64,000 bases of DNA from Pyrinomonadaceae bacterium (GCA_021463165.1 JAJTWY010000005.1:1-64000); one strand, 5' to 3'; positions 26,708 to 35,230 are shown, numbered from the stretch's first letter. A program made the numbers and translations. The notes: generated by a model from the letters alone, not told the origin.

Positions 26708-28123
26708 ATGCCGACCCCGTCTCCAAATCCTGATCTGCGCGACCTCCCGTCCGTCGATGAAGTGCTTCGCTCTGAAACCGGCCGCGAAATTGCGGCCTTG
26801 TCCGGTGAAAAGGCCGCCGCCGACCTGACGCGGCGGGTGCTAGACGAACTGCGCGCCGATATTGCCGCCGGAACACCGGTCGGGTCTGGAAAGACGCACT
26901 TTTTGGAGCGCGTGATTTTGCGGATGACGCAGGAACACGACGCCGCGCGGCTCGCCGGAACGCGGCGCGTGATAAACGCGTCGGGCGTTGTCATTCACAC
27001 GAATCTTGGCCGCGCACCATTGTCAGCAGCTGCAAAAAGGGCTGTTGCCGACGTGTCAGGATATTGTGCCCTCGAATATGACGTATCGACCGGAAGGCGT
27101 GGCAAACGGGGACGTCGGGCCGAACGGCTGATCGCCGAGCTTACCGGAGCCGACGACGCGTTGATCGTCAACAATTGTGCGGCTGCGGCATTCTTCGTTC
27201 TGACGGCGTTTGCATCGGGCGGAGAGGTCGTTATCTCACGCGGCGAACTGGTCGAGATCGGGGGCGACTTTCGAGTGCCTGATGTCCTGGCTCAATCCGG
27301 TGCGACGCTCCGAGAGGTTGGGACTACGAACCGTACAAAGCTCGCTGATTACGAGAGGGCGATAGGTGCGAGCACCCGTGTAATTCTCCGTGTGCATCCT
27401 TCCAATTACCGGATAGTCGGTTTTACAGCAGCACCGACCCTCGCCGAATTGTCCGCCCTTTCGCAAACTCGCAATGTTCTGCTTTACGAAGACATCGGTT
27501 CGGGGGCCCTGACCGATCTGAGCAAACTTGGCCTGAAAGACGAGCCTATCGTCCGCGATTCGATCGCCGCGGGTGTCGATGTCGTGACATTCAGCGGTGA
27601 TAAGCTTCTTGGCGGGCCACAGGCCGGGATCATCGCCGGACGTTTCGAGATCATTGAAAGGCTTAGAAAGCATCCGTTATATCGAGCACTTAGGGTGGAC
27701 AAGACGGTTTACGCCGCCCTCGAAGCGACGCTCGATTCCTACAGACGCGAGGCCTACGACGAAATTCCCGTGCTCCGGATGCTTTCGATGACGAAAGACG
27801 CGATAGCCGAGCGTGCCGAGCGATTTGTTGCTGGATCTCAGAGCCCGGATCTCAGCTTTGAGATCATCAACGGACACTCGGCGATCGGTGGCGGAGCGGC
27901 GCCCAACGTTCAGCTCGAAACGCGGCTGGTCGCAGTCACCCACCCCGCAATGTCTGCCTCAAAGCTCGAGTTTGCCTTGCGAACAAACAAAATGCCGATC
28001 ATTACGCGGATCGTCGATGATCGTGTGGTCATCGACCTGCGCACGGTGGATCCTCATGATGAGGCCGAATTGATCGCCGGATTGCAGCGTATCAGCGAAC
28101 AGACCGTATCGAAAAGTGTGTGA
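26708..28123 (+). CDS. selA: L-seryl-tRNA(Sec) selenium transferase
   Basis: 471 residues from ATG 26708; a TTG 18 bases upstream is in frame. A PLP enzyme that converts seryl-tRNA(Sec) to selenocysteyl-tRNA using selenophosphate. Diagnostic motifs are RVINASGVVIHTNLGRAPLS, ISRGELVEIGGDFRVPDV, VGTTNRT and FSGDKLLGGPQAG with the PLP lysine (K299). The C-terminus is normal, but the last codons and the TGA stop lie inside the first copy of a palindromic repeat (28116-28130). selB, selD and tRNA-Sec are not in this window. Confidence 0.96.
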   Translation: MPTPSPNPDLRDLPSVDEVLRSETGREIAALSGEKAAADLTRRVLDELRADIAAGTPVGSGKTHFLERVILRMTQEHDAARLAGTRRVINASGVVIHTNLGRAPLSAAAKRAVADVSGYCALEYDVSTGRRGKRGRRAERLIAELTGADDALIVNNCAAAAFFVLTAFASGGEVVISRGELVEIGGDFRVPDVLAQSGATLREVGTTNRTKLADYERAIGASTRVILRVHPSNYRIVGFTAAPTLAELSALSQTRNVLLYEDIGSGALTDLSKLGLKDEPIVRDSIAAGVDVVTFSGDKLLGGPQAGIIAGRFEIIERLRKHPLYRALRVDKTVYAALEATLDSYRREAYDEIPVLRMLSMTKDAIAERAERFVAGSQSPDLSFEIINGHSAIGGGAAPNVQLETRLVAVTHPAMSASKLEFALRTNKMPIITRIVDDRVVIDLRTVDPHDEAELIAGLQRISEQTVSKSV

Positions 28124-28295
28124 AACGCGCGAAACAGGACTCATTTTCCATTGAAAAAGCGTCGTAAGCTGACCCGGAACGGCAATTTCGACGTGATCGA
28201 AAAGCGTGTGGAACACGCGGTAATTTCGTTAGCTACAGGTGGAGCGAAGCGTAACCTGTAGATGGTGAATGTAATTGCAAGCGTGTGAAACACGC
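28116..28295. repeat. Left array of palindromic repeats beside the transposase
   Basis: Three copies of a 15-base hairpin (consensus GCGTGT-GAA-ACACGC) lie at 28116-28130, 28204-28218 and 28281-28295, spaced 88 and 77 bases apart. Between the second and third sits a second hairpin, CTACAGGT-N13-ACCTGTAG, at 28233-28261. The first copy covers the selA stop codon and pairs with two G-T wobbles. This array is the inverted form of the right array at 28758-29011. Confidence 0.85.
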
Positions 28296-28309
28296 GAAAC
28301 AGCAAGGCC

Positions 28310-28873
28310 ATGTCCCATACTCATTTTCTATTCCATATTGTCTTTGCCACCAAAGACCGCATGCCTTTGATATCGGCCAGGTGGGAATCAGAGCTTCACG
28401 CATATCTATCGGGGATCATCAAGAATATCGGCGGACATGCACTCGAGATAAATGGGATCGAGGACCATGTTCATGTTATCGCTCAACTCGACCTGAAAAT
28501 GAGCTTCCCGGATACAATGCGCGAGCTAAAGGCTTCGTCGTCGCGTTGGATCAGACAATATCACGATCCAAAGTTTCATTGGCAACGACGGTACGGCGCG
28601 TTCACCGTCAGCGAGTCGGCCCTCGGCTCGGTACGCTCTTACGTGCGTCGACAGAAGGAACATCACTCCAAACAAGGGTTTGAGGAGGAATACAAGATCC
28701 TCTTAGAAAAGCATCGCGTTGCGTTTACGGATGGGTATCTGTGGTCGCAAAGGTCACGCGTGTTTCACACGCTTCGGCGGATTCTGCCATTGAAATACAG
28801 GTTCCGCAAAGCTGCACCTGTAGCTACTTGCATCGCCGCGTGTTTCACACGCTTCGGTGGATTCTGCCATTGA
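28310..28873 (+). CDS. REP-associated tyrosine transposase (Y1_Tnp, IS200-like)
   Basis: The first 146 residues are a complete Y1 transposase domain. The opening MSHTHFLFHIVFATKDRMPL is followed by the HUH metal motif HVH (H53, H55 in GIEDHVHVIAQL). The region RELKASSSRWIRQYHDPKFHWQRRYGAF follows, then the nucleophile Y111 in SVRSYVRRQKEHH. It nicks and joins single-stranded DNA at palindromic ends. After FTDGYLWS the frame runs on for about 41 residues encoded entirely by the flanking repeats (28748-28873). The normal stop was therefore probably lost or overwritten by repeat DNA. It is likely expressed at low level. Confidence 0.9.
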   Translation: MSHTHFLFHIVFATKDRMPLISARWESELHAYLSGIIKNIGGHALEINGIEDHVHVIAQLDLKMSFPDTMRELKASSSRWIRQYHDPKFHWQRRYGAFTVSESALGSVRSYVRRQKEHHSKQGFEEEYKILLEKHRVAFTDGYLWSQRSRVFHTLRRILPLKYRFRKAAPVATCIAACFTRFGGFCH

Positions 28874-29011
28874 ACTACAGGTTCCGCAAAGCTGCACCTG
28901 TAGCTACCATCATCGCCGCGTGTTTCACACGCTTCGGCGGATTCTGCCATTGAACTACAGGTTCCGCAAAGCTGCACCCGTGCTACCATCATCGCCGTGT
29001 GTTTCACACGC
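28758..29011. repeat. Right array: tandem 80-bp composite palindromic repeat
   Basis: Hairpin A (GCGTGT-TTC-ACACGC) occurs at 28758-28772, 28838-28852, 28918-28932 and 28997-29011, giving periods of 80, 80 and 79 bases. Hairpin B (CTACAGGT-N13-ACCTGTAG) lies between them at 28795-28823, 28875-28903 and, degraded on its right arm, 28955-28985. The units are nearly identical, including the spacers. They are the reverse complement of the left array at 28116-28295. Confidence 0.92.
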
Positions 29012-29021
29012 TTCGGCCGAT

Positions 29022-30110
29022 CTACCCGTTTCGGTGAGCGAAATCCTGCATAAAATCGACAAGTGCGGTGACGCCTTCTCGCGGAAAAGCGTTGTAGATC
29101 GAGGCTCGGACGCCGCCGAGGGAACGATGCCCGCGCAGGCCGTCGAGGCCGTTTTTCTCGGCTTCGCTGCAGAATCTTTCATCCAGATCGGGACTGGGCA
29201 AATGAAAACTGACGTTCATCATCGAACGCACGCTGCGATCGGCATGTCCGGTGAAGTAGCCGTCGCTGGTGTCGAGTGCACCGTAGAGCACCGCGGCTTT
29301 TTCGCGGTTGCGTGTCTGCATCGCGGCGACACCGCCTTGTTCTTTGAGCCAATCACAGACCAGGCCGACCATGTAGATCGCCCAGGTGTTCGGTGTGTTT
29401 GCCATCGAACCGTTTTCGGCGATATTTCGATAATCGAGCAGCGAATGCAGCCCCTTCGGAATGCGTTCGAGCATGTCTTCGCGGATAAAAACGACCGCGA
29501 GGCCGCTCGGGCCGATGTTCTTTTGGGCCCCGTTGTAAACGAGCGAAAAGTTCTCCCAGTTGATAGGCTTCGACATGATATTCGACGACATATCGCAGAC
29601 AACTGGGATACCGCTGCCGTTGATGTCGTACTGGAATTCGACGCCTTCGATCGTCTCGTTTGCCACGTAGTGGACGTACTTTGCATCCTTGCTGAAATTT
29701 AGTTCGGCCTGTTCCGGTGTTGTTCGGTAACCTCCGTCAGCCGAGCTGTAGATCACGTTGACGTTACCACAGCGGCGAGCCTCTGTCAGGGCTTTTCGGC
29801 CCCAGAAACCGGTGATCACGTAATCGGCGGTTTCTCCGGCTGCAAGAAAATTCATCGGCACCATCGAGAATTGCAGCGAAGCCCCGCCCTGCAGGAAAAG
29901 GATCTTGAAATTATCCGGAACATTTAGCACGTCACGGAGTCCCTGCTCGGCCCCGGCGAGGATCGATTCGAAATGGCTCGAGCGATGGCTGATCTCCATA
30001 ACGCTCATACCGATTCCGTCCAGCGACAGCATCTCAGCCTGGGCTCGTTCGAGAACTGGAAGCGGGATAGCGGCCGGGCCGGCGCTGAAATTATAAACTC
30101 TTTTGCTCAT
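29022..30110 (-). CDS. serC: Phosphoserine aminotransferase
   Basis: 362 residues. A PLP class V aminotransferase of the serine pathway (3-phosphohydroxypyruvate to phosphoserine), also used in pyridoxal phosphate synthesis. The N-terminus RVYNFSAGPAAIPLPVLERAQ, LFLQGGASLQFSMVPMN, and the PLP lysine K197 in YNGAQKNIGPSGLA are typical. The C-terminus RASIYNAFPREGVTALVDFMQ is intact. Its stop codon is 11 bases from the last copy of the repeat array. serA is not nearby. Confidence 0.97.
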   Translation of the reverse strand: MSKRVYNFSAGPAAIPLPVLERAQAEMLSLDGIGMSVMEISHRSSHFESILAGAEQGLRDVLNVPDNFKILFLQGGASLQFSMVPMNFLAAGETADYVITGFWGRKALTEARRCGNVNVIYSSADGGYRTTPEQAELNFSKDAKYVHYVANETIEGVEFQYDINGSGIPVVCDMSSNIMSKPINWENFSLVYNGAQKNIGPSGLAVVFIREDMLERIPKGLHSLLDYRNIAENGSMANTPNTWAIYMVGLVCDWLKEQGGVAAMQTRNREKAAVLYGALDTSDGYFTGHADRSVRSMMNVSFHLPSPDLDERFCSEAEKNGLDGLRGHRSLGGVRASIYNAFPREGVTALVDFMQDFAHRNG

Positions 30111-30342
30111 CTATCTTGTTACAACGCCCATCATGCGGCGAAAATCAAACTCGTAGGTTAACACACCGGCCGACGTTCATGAACCGGGGCCGATCGGAAA
30201 CTTTCCTTCGCAGAGGGCCGATTTTGTTTTCTGATTTGGCCGGAACTGGTTTAGAATTGAAGAAAAGAATACGAACCCTCGGAGTTGTATGTGCATCCAA
30301 CGTCACGCCGAATGGGCGTCTGTAATTCGTCGGAGGAGATAT

Positions 30343-31647
30343 ATGTTTCGCAAGTCAATAGTGTCATTTTTTGTGGTCAGCATTTTTGCGCTGGCAGGCA
30401 GCGTATCGGGCCTTGCCCAGAACGCACCGGTCTCGGGAACGGTCGAGATGAACCAGCCCGATGGCAAGCGTATCCCTGTCGAAGGAGCACTGGTCGAGGT
30501 CTATCGCACGGACATCAAGGCGAGCGCACCCTCAGCCAAGACCAATAAAAGAGGTGAGTTCAATTTCGCCGGCCTGCAGCTTGGCTGGACCTTTATTCTT
30601 TCGGTCTCTGCTCCGGGCGGCCGGCCGACCTTCCTTCCGAACGTCAAGGCCGGCCAGGAAAGACTCCTTATCATAATGGATCCCGGCGACGGCACGAGGA
30701 TCGGCGAGGAAGAGGTGCGTGCTGCGGCGGAGGCGGCGAAGGCCGGGCCGACGAAGAACACCGACGACGCAAAAAAGGCACAAGCTGAATACGAGGCTAA
30801 GAAAAAGGAGATAGAAGAGAAGAACAAGAAGGCCGAGGCGACAAATGTCATTGTCACGGCGGCGCTAAAGGCCGGCAATGAAGCATTCGCTGCGAAGAAT
30901 TATGATCTCGCGGTCGCAAAATATGAAGAAGGTATTGCAGCCGACCCCGAATATCTCGGCAGCGCTCCTATCTTCTATAACAACCGCGGCGTTGTGCTTC
31001 GAACACGAGGCGTCGATGCTTACAATTCAGGTATCAAAACGACCGATGTTTCGGAGAAGGTAAACCTGTTTGGTAAGGCGAGGAAGGATTTTGCGGACGC
31101 TTGTACGGGTTACGTAACGGTTTGGAATCTGATGAAGAACGCTCCTGCGGCTGAGATCCAGGACAAGACGAATTTCGAGGCAAACAAGATGGGAACGCTC
31201 CGCGGAGCGGTTGAAACCTTTCAGATGGCCGTCAGGACCGAGCAGGTCGATCCCAGCGTGATCGACGCCGCCAAGGTCCTAATACCGGAATTCCTGTCAG
31301 CTGAACCCGATGCCGCAAAGAAGGCTGCGGCCAACATGGCGTTTGCAGATCTTTATCGTGTGACCGGCGACTCGGAGAATGCGATCGCTGCCTACAAGGC
31401 TATTCTCGATAATTCACCTGAAAATCCGGATGCATTGGCCGGAGCGGGTCTTAGTCTTGTCAACCTCGGCTATATCAATAATGACAAGACGAAGCTTCAG
31501 GAAGGATCGAATTACCTGCAGAAGTTTGTCGGACTTGCGGGCGACCACAAGTATAAGGCAGATGCGGTGGCGTTGATCGAGACCCTCAAGAAAGAGCAGA
31601 ACGTGACCCCGCAGAAAATGACGACGCCTGCGAAGAAAAAGCCGTAA
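30343..31647 (+). CDS. Exported protein with regulatory-like domain and TPR repeats
   Basis: 434 residues from ATG 30343, preceded by a strong GGAGGA site. A signal peptide (KSIVSFFVVSIFALAGSVSGLAQ) leads into a carboxypeptidase-regulatory-like beta-sandwich (about 28-115: GTVEMNQPDGKRIPVEGALV). Next is a charged, lysine-rich helical linker (about 125-180) and then TPR-type helices (ALKAGNEAFAAKNYDLAVAKYEEGIAADP, and a second group near 345-400: AFADLYRVTGDSENAIAAYKAIL). This architecture is common in Acidobacteriota and is thought to mediate periplasmic protein contacts. The specific role is unknown. A GC-rich hairpin follows the gene. Confidence 0.85.
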   Translation: MFRKSIVSFFVVSIFALAGSVSGLAQNAPVSGTVEMNQPDGKRIPVEGALVEVYRTDIKASAPSAKTNKRGEFNFAGLQLGWTFILSVSAPGGRPTFLPNVKAGQERLLIIMDPGDGTRIGEEEVRAAAEAAKAGPTKNTDDAKKAQAEYEAKKKEIEEKNKKAEATNVIVTAALKAGNEAFAAKNYDLAVAKYEEGIAADPEYLGSAPIFYNNRGVVLRTRGVDAYNSGIKTTDVSEKVNLFGKARKDFADACTGYVTVWNLMKNAPAAEIQDKTNFEANKMGTLRGAVETFQMAVRTEQVDPSVIDAAKVLIPEFLSAEPDAAKKAAANMAFADLYRVTGDSENAIAAYKAILDNSPENPDALAGAGLSLVNLGYINNDKTKLQEGSNYLQKFVGLAGDHKYKADAVALIETLKKEQNVTPQKMTTPAKKKP

Positions 31648-31669
31648 TTTAGATCTAGTTTATTTGGGG

Positions 31670-31697
31670 CCGGGCCGTGTTCGATCGACCGGCCCGG
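31670..31697 (+). terminator. GC-rich hairpin after the TPR gene
   Basis: CCGGGCCG and CGGCCCGG form a perfect 8-bp stem around a 12-base loop, about 25 bases after the stop codon at 31647. It is followed by TTCTCATTT, a poor T-run, so this is only a candidate terminator. The GNAT start codon at 31707 comes 10 bases later. Confidence 0.5.
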
Positions 31698-31706
31698 TTC
31701 TCATTT

Positions 31707-32192
31707 ATGCAGGTAACCATAAGGGAAATGAAGCCCGGCGACCTCCCGGCCGTCCTGGAGTTGCTTCGCGAATTTGCGGAGTTCGAGAAACTCGTCCAAT
31801 TCTGCACCGCGACCGAGGATCGATTTCACCGCGCGATCTTTGGCGAAGAGGCGTTTGTAGAGGGCCTGATCATCGACTGTGGGCAAACCATTGCCGGCTG
31901 CGCCTTGTTTTACCCGTGCTTCTCAAGCTTCAGAGGTGAACGCGGCCTTTATCTCGAAGACATATATCTGAAACCGGGGTTTCGCGGCGGCGGGACCGGG
32001 AAACGAGTCATCTCGGAGATAGCACGTATCGCGAGTGAACGCGGTTACGAACGGATCGATTTTCAGGTTCTGGATAGGAATAAGGATGCCATCGGCTTCT
32101 ACCGTAGCCTTGGGGCCGAGAGCAACGACGACGAAACTCATTTTAAATTCGCCGGTGAAGCGTTCCGGCGTCTGGCCAATGGGCAAAGCTAA
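31707..32192 (+). CDS. GNAT-family N-acetyltransferase (SSAT-like)
   Basis: 161 residues from ATG 31707; an in-frame ATG at 31677 lies inside the preceding hairpin. The acetyl-CoA motif is YLEDIYLKPGFRGGGTGKRVISEIARIA, followed by DRNKDAIGFYRSLGA. The DIYV/YLEDxYVxPxxRGxGxGK form resembles the spermidine/diamine and thialysine N-acetyltransferase group (SSAT-like). An amine substrate is therefore plausible but not shown. It is convergent with the sensor kinase on the minus strand. Confidence 0.87.
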   Translation: MQVTIREMKPGDLPAVLELLREFAEFEKLVQFCTATEDRFHRAIFGEEAFVEGLIIDCGQTIAGCALFYPCFSSFRGERGLYLEDIYLKPGFRGGGTGKRVISEIARIASERGYERIDFQVLDRNKDAIGFYRSLGAESNDDETHFKFAGEAFRRLANGQS

Positions 32193-32202
32193 CGAGCGGT
32201 TC

Positions 32203-33258
32203 TTAGGATGGGAGTTCGATCCGGAACGTCGTTCCGCTCCCGAGTGTTGACGATACCGCGACCTCGCCGCCGTGAAGACGGGCCAGATGTTTGACGATAG
32301 CAAGGCCCAGGCCCGTTCCGCCGATCTCACGTGACCGGGCCCGGTCGGTTCGATAGAATCTTTCAAATATACGCTGCGCGTGTTCCGGCATAATTCCTTC
32401 GCCCGTGTCCACGATCGAGATCAGGTCGCGGCCGTCTATCCTTTGGAATGTGGCCGTTACGCTCCCGCCCTGACGGTTGAACTTGATCGCATTGTCTATC
32501 AGGTTTGTCAGCATCTGCTCCAACCGGACGGAATCTGCAAGAACCACCGTTGATTCGGGCACCTCGTTCCTGAGTTCCACATCCCGCTCCTTGGCCTTTG
32601 TCGATAGGGCGGTCATTACCTCCCGGACCGCATTATGCAGCCGAACTTCTTTGATCGCGATCGTGACATTTCCCGATTCGATCATCGACAGTTCGAGAAT
32701 GTCGGCGATCAGGCTGTGCATTCGTTCGGCATTTCTGCGTATCACGCCTAGAAAGTGAAGGTTGTTCTCCTTATCGTCAATTCCGCCATCTTCGAGCGTT
32801 TCGACGAATGCGAGGATCGATGTCAGCGGTGTTCGGAGTTCGTGCGAGATATTTGAAAGGAACTCCTGCCTTACCGTTTCGAGACGGTCGATCTGCGTTG
32901 TTTCGTAGAAAAATCCGATACCGAAGCTCTCGCCGTCAAGTTCGATCGGAGCGACGTGAACGTCGAATTTCCGCTTCTCCGCCGACGGAAGTTCGAGCCT
33001 GACATCCCCTGAGACCTGTGAGAGCACCGCATTTCGGAAAGCCTCGTGGAGGTCGAGGTCGCGGATAACCTCGCTTAGGCGCTTATTCTCGATGTCCAGC
33101 CCGTCACGTCCGAATGCCACGGCGGCCGGTACGTTGCAGTAGGCAACGCGCAGCTCACGGTTTACGACGAGGACACACTCGCGCGCCGTGTCGAGGATCC
33201 TTTGCAGGATCTGATTCGGCACCATAGTTGCGAGTGGCTCTGAGGCTGAGGGGTTCAT
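32203..33258 (-). CDS. PhoR-like sensor histidine kinase, no membrane segment
   Basis: 351 residues. An N-terminal PAS domain (about 15-120: ILDTARECVLVVNRELRVAYCN, then FGIGFFYETTQIDRLE) is followed by HisKA with H139 in FLSNISHELRTPLTSILAFVE. HATPase_c follows with NLIDNAIKFNRQGG, DTGEGI and GGTGLGLAIVKHLARLHGG. The domain set and the adjacent PhoB-like regulator match PhoR. The usual N-terminal transmembrane helices are absent, so it is cytosolic unless recruited by a partner. It is 65 bases downstream of the regulator gene. Confidence 0.93.
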   Translation of the reverse strand: MNPSASEPLATMVPNQILQRILDTARECVLVVNRELRVAYCNVPAAVAFGRDGLDIENKRLSEVIRDLDLHEAFRNAVLSQVSGDVRLELPSAEKRKFDVHVAPIELDGESFGIGFFYETTQIDRLETVRQEFLSNISHELRTPLTSILAFVETLEDGGIDDKENNLHFLGVIRRNAERMHSLIADILELSMIESGNVTIAIKEVRLHNAVREVMTALSTKAKERDVELRNEVPESTVVLADSVRLEQMLTNLIDNAIKFNRQGGSVTATFQRIDGRDLISIVDTGEGIMPEHAQRIFERFYRTDRARSREIGGTGLGLAIVKHLARLHGGEVAVSSTLGSGTTFRIELPS

Positions 33259-33323
33259 TGGAAGTCCAAGATCTGTTGACCCAAGATGAGCACGGATCGC
33301 TGAAAATAGGCGCTAACCCGGAC

Positions 33324-34010
33324 CTACTTGTGCCCGATAAAACGATAACCCACACCCACGACCGTTTCAATACAGCTTCCGCACTCGCCAAGTTTCTGTC
33401 GAAGGCGGCGGATATGTACATCTAGCGTGCGCGTGTCGCCGAAATAACTATAGCCCCAGACATTATCAAGCAGCTGCTGACGCGGGGCGACACGGCCCGA
33501 ATTTCTAATGAGGTATTCGAGAAGGGCGAATTCCTTTCGCGTTAGCTTTATATGCCTGTCTGAGCAGGTGATGCGCATATCGGCGAAGTCAACGCTCAGT
33601 CGCGCATCGGAATAGGTCGGCGAAATTTCCGTCTCGGCGCGCCTTAGCACCGCACGAACGCGGGCAACTACTTCCTTGATCGAGAAAGGTTTGATGATAT
33701 AGTCGTCAGCACCGGTGTCGAGGCCGAGGATCTTGTCGCCCTCGGCCGCCTTCGCGGTAAGCATGATGATCGGCGTTTTTTCCGTGAGCGATTCCCGCCG
33801 GAGACGCCGGCACAGCTCCAAGCCGCTCATTCCGGGCAGCATAAGATCAAGGAGGATGAGCGATGGCCGAGCCTTTTCATCAAGCGCAAGACGCAGCCCT
33901 TTTTCACCTGATTCCGCGATGAAAGGCCGAAAACCCTCGCGCTTCAGGTTGTAGTGCAAACCCTCGGCGATATCCCCATCATCCTCGACGATCAGTATTG
34001 AATGCTGCAT
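33324..34010 (-). CDS. OmpR/PhoB-family response regulator
   Basis: 228 residues. The receiver domain carries the acidic pair D10-D11, phospho-acceptor D55 (LILLDLMLPG) and the switch region ADDYIIKPFS. The C-terminal winged helix (about 130-226) contains KEFALLEYLIRNSGRVAPRQQLLDNVWGY and the wing TRTLDVHIRRLRQKLG. It is the partner of the PhoR-like kinase. Phosphate control is possible, but no pst, phoU or phosphatase genes are in view to support it. Confidence 0.94.
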   Translation of the reverse strand: MQHSILIVEDDGDIAEGLHYNLKREGFRPFIAESGEKGLRLALDEKARPSLILLDLMLPGMSGLELCRRLRRESLTEKTPIIMLTAKAAEGDKILGLDTGADDYIIKPFSIKEVVARVRAVLRRAETEISPTYSDARLSVDFADMRITCSDRHIKLTRKEFALLEYLIRNSGRVAPRQQLLDNVWGYSYFGDTRTLDVHIRRLRQKLGECGSCIETVVGVGYRFIGHK

Positions 34011-34160
34011 TATTTTTCGATTGTATGAAATCCGGCCCCTATGCGTAAGCCACAGTTTAGGAAAGGGAACTTAACGGAATATGAACAAGATGTTACCGGA
34101 CGGTTAAATCTCAACCACTGCGGCCAATGGTGATACTATCGGTTTGGGGAATAACCAGAT

Positions 34161-34736
34161 ATGAATAAAAGATCTTTGCTCTTCGGATTGTTCTTCGCGG
34201 TTTTATCGACGTTTGTTTCTGCCCAGAACATCGACCTTCCCGCAAAGGTTGCAGCCTTTGTCGAAAAAGGCCGGGCCGCGCTCGCGCTCGAATCAGCCGA
34301 TCTGAACGGCGACGGCTTTCCCGATCATTTGCTGGTGGTGGAGGATCCGGATGCACCGGCTGACGATTCGGGCGCGGACAAACGGACGCTGCTCATCCTG
34401 ACGGCCGACCGAAACGGCAACCTCAAACTAGCTGCCCGCAATGACAAGGTCGTTTATTGCCGTTCGTGCGGGGGCGTGTTTGGTGATCCATTTGCGGGAG
34501 TCAGCGTTCGGCGAAAAAGCTTTACGGTGGATAACTACGGCGGCAGCAACTGGCGGTGGAGCGACAGCTACAAATTCAACTACTCCCGGATCGACAAGGC
34601 GTGGCAGCTCGTGCTGGTCACAAAGGAGACGTTCATGGCAACGGATCCCGAAAAGACCTCAAAGATCCGAACCATTACGCCGAAGAGATTTGGAAAGGTC
34701 GACCTTGTCCGGTTCGATCCTGAAAAGATAAAGTAG
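34161..34736 (+). CDS. Secreted hypothetical protein
   Basis: 191 residues with a signal peptide (RSLLFGLFFAVLSTFVSAQ). The mature part holds a calcium-binding-like loop LNGDGFPDHLLVVED and an RTLLILTADRNGNLKLAA stretch, as in FG-GAP-type repeats. A conserved-looking CRSCGGVFGDPF motif, with two cysteines that could form a disulphide, comes next. The C-terminal half (NWRWSDSYKFNYSRID) looks like a beta-rich single domain. Related exported proteins occur widely in Gram-negative bacteria without known function. It is divergent from the PhoB-like gene and convergent with the sixA-like gene. Confidence 0.75.
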   Translation: MNKRSLLFGLFFAVLSTFVSAQNIDLPAKVAAFVEKGRAALALESADLNGDGFPDHLLVVEDPDAPADDSGADKRTLLILTADRNGNLKLAARNDKVVYCRSCGGVFGDPFAGVSVRRKSFTVDNYGGSNWRWSDSYKFNYSRIDKAWQLVLVTKETFMATDPEKTSKIRTITPKRFGKVDLVRFDPEKIK

Positions 34737-34741
34737 CGGTA

Positions 34742-35230
34742 TTATGCCACTTCTTTTGGCCGGAAGATCACGCGCAGGCTGCCCCGACCCTCACCCAGAA
34801 GGTCCCAGCTATCGATGTCAAGATCAACAACCGCGAGCGCGGCCGTGGGCATGGGCTCGAGTTGGCCGGTCAAAAAGCGAATGAAACCCTCGATCCCCGG
34901 ATTGTGGCCAACAACCAAGGCCGAAGGATACGCGTCATCGATCTCGGCCGCGACCTGTCGCAGGGCTTGAGGGCTCGCCTCATATATCCGATGTTCGAAC
35001 CGGATCTCGGCATCGAGAGCGCCCGCGATCTTTACGAGCTCGGCGGTTTCCCTTGCCCGTTTTGCCGGAGAACTGAGAATCAGGTACGGATGAAAGCCCT
35101 CGCGGGCCATCAATCTTCCCATGAAGGGCGCCGCGCGACGGCCGCGGTCGTTCAACTGGCGGTCGAGATCGGATCTATCTGTCTCGGCCCAGCTCGATTT
35201 GGCGTGGCGGAGAATATACAGAGTTTTCAT
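34742..35230 (-). CDS. sixA: SixA-like phosphohistidine phosphatase
   Basis: 162 residues from ATG 35230; a GTG 27 bases upstream is in frame. Histidine phosphatase superfamily with the catalytic motif LYILRHAKSSW (RHG-type, here RHA as in SixA). SSPAKRARETAELV and VVGHNPGIEGFIRFLTG provide the second histidine. SixA removes phosphate from phosphohistidine on phosphotransfer proteins. With three histidine-kinase systems in this window such a role is plausible but not specific. Confidence 0.9.
   Translation of the reverse strand: MKTLYILRHAKSSWAETDRSDLDRQLNDRGRRAAPFMGRLMAREGFHPYLILSSPAKRARETAELVKIAGALDAEIRFEHRIYEASPQALRQVAAEIDDAYPSALVVGHNPGIEGFIRFLTGQLEPMPTAALAVVDLDIDSWDLLGEGRGSLRVIFRPKEVA

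Larger units (their letters stand above)
28116..29011. mobile_element. REP-associated transposase module between selA and serC
   Basis: A Y1 (HUH) transposase gene is bracketed by arrays of one composite palindromic repeat, in opposite orientations on the two sides. The module fills the space between the convergent genes selA and serC exactly: the first repeat covers the selA stop and the last ends 11 bases before the serC stop. This is the layout of REP/BIME sequences with their RAYT. No longer terminal inverted repeats or target duplication of a classical IS are seen. Confidence 0.8.

Noticed and set aside
28758..29011. CRISPR-like array of palindromic repeats with 80-base spacing
   Set aside because: The intervening sequences are nearly identical from unit to unit, while CRISPR spacers differ. 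No cas genes are present, and the transposase and inverted second array explain the structure.
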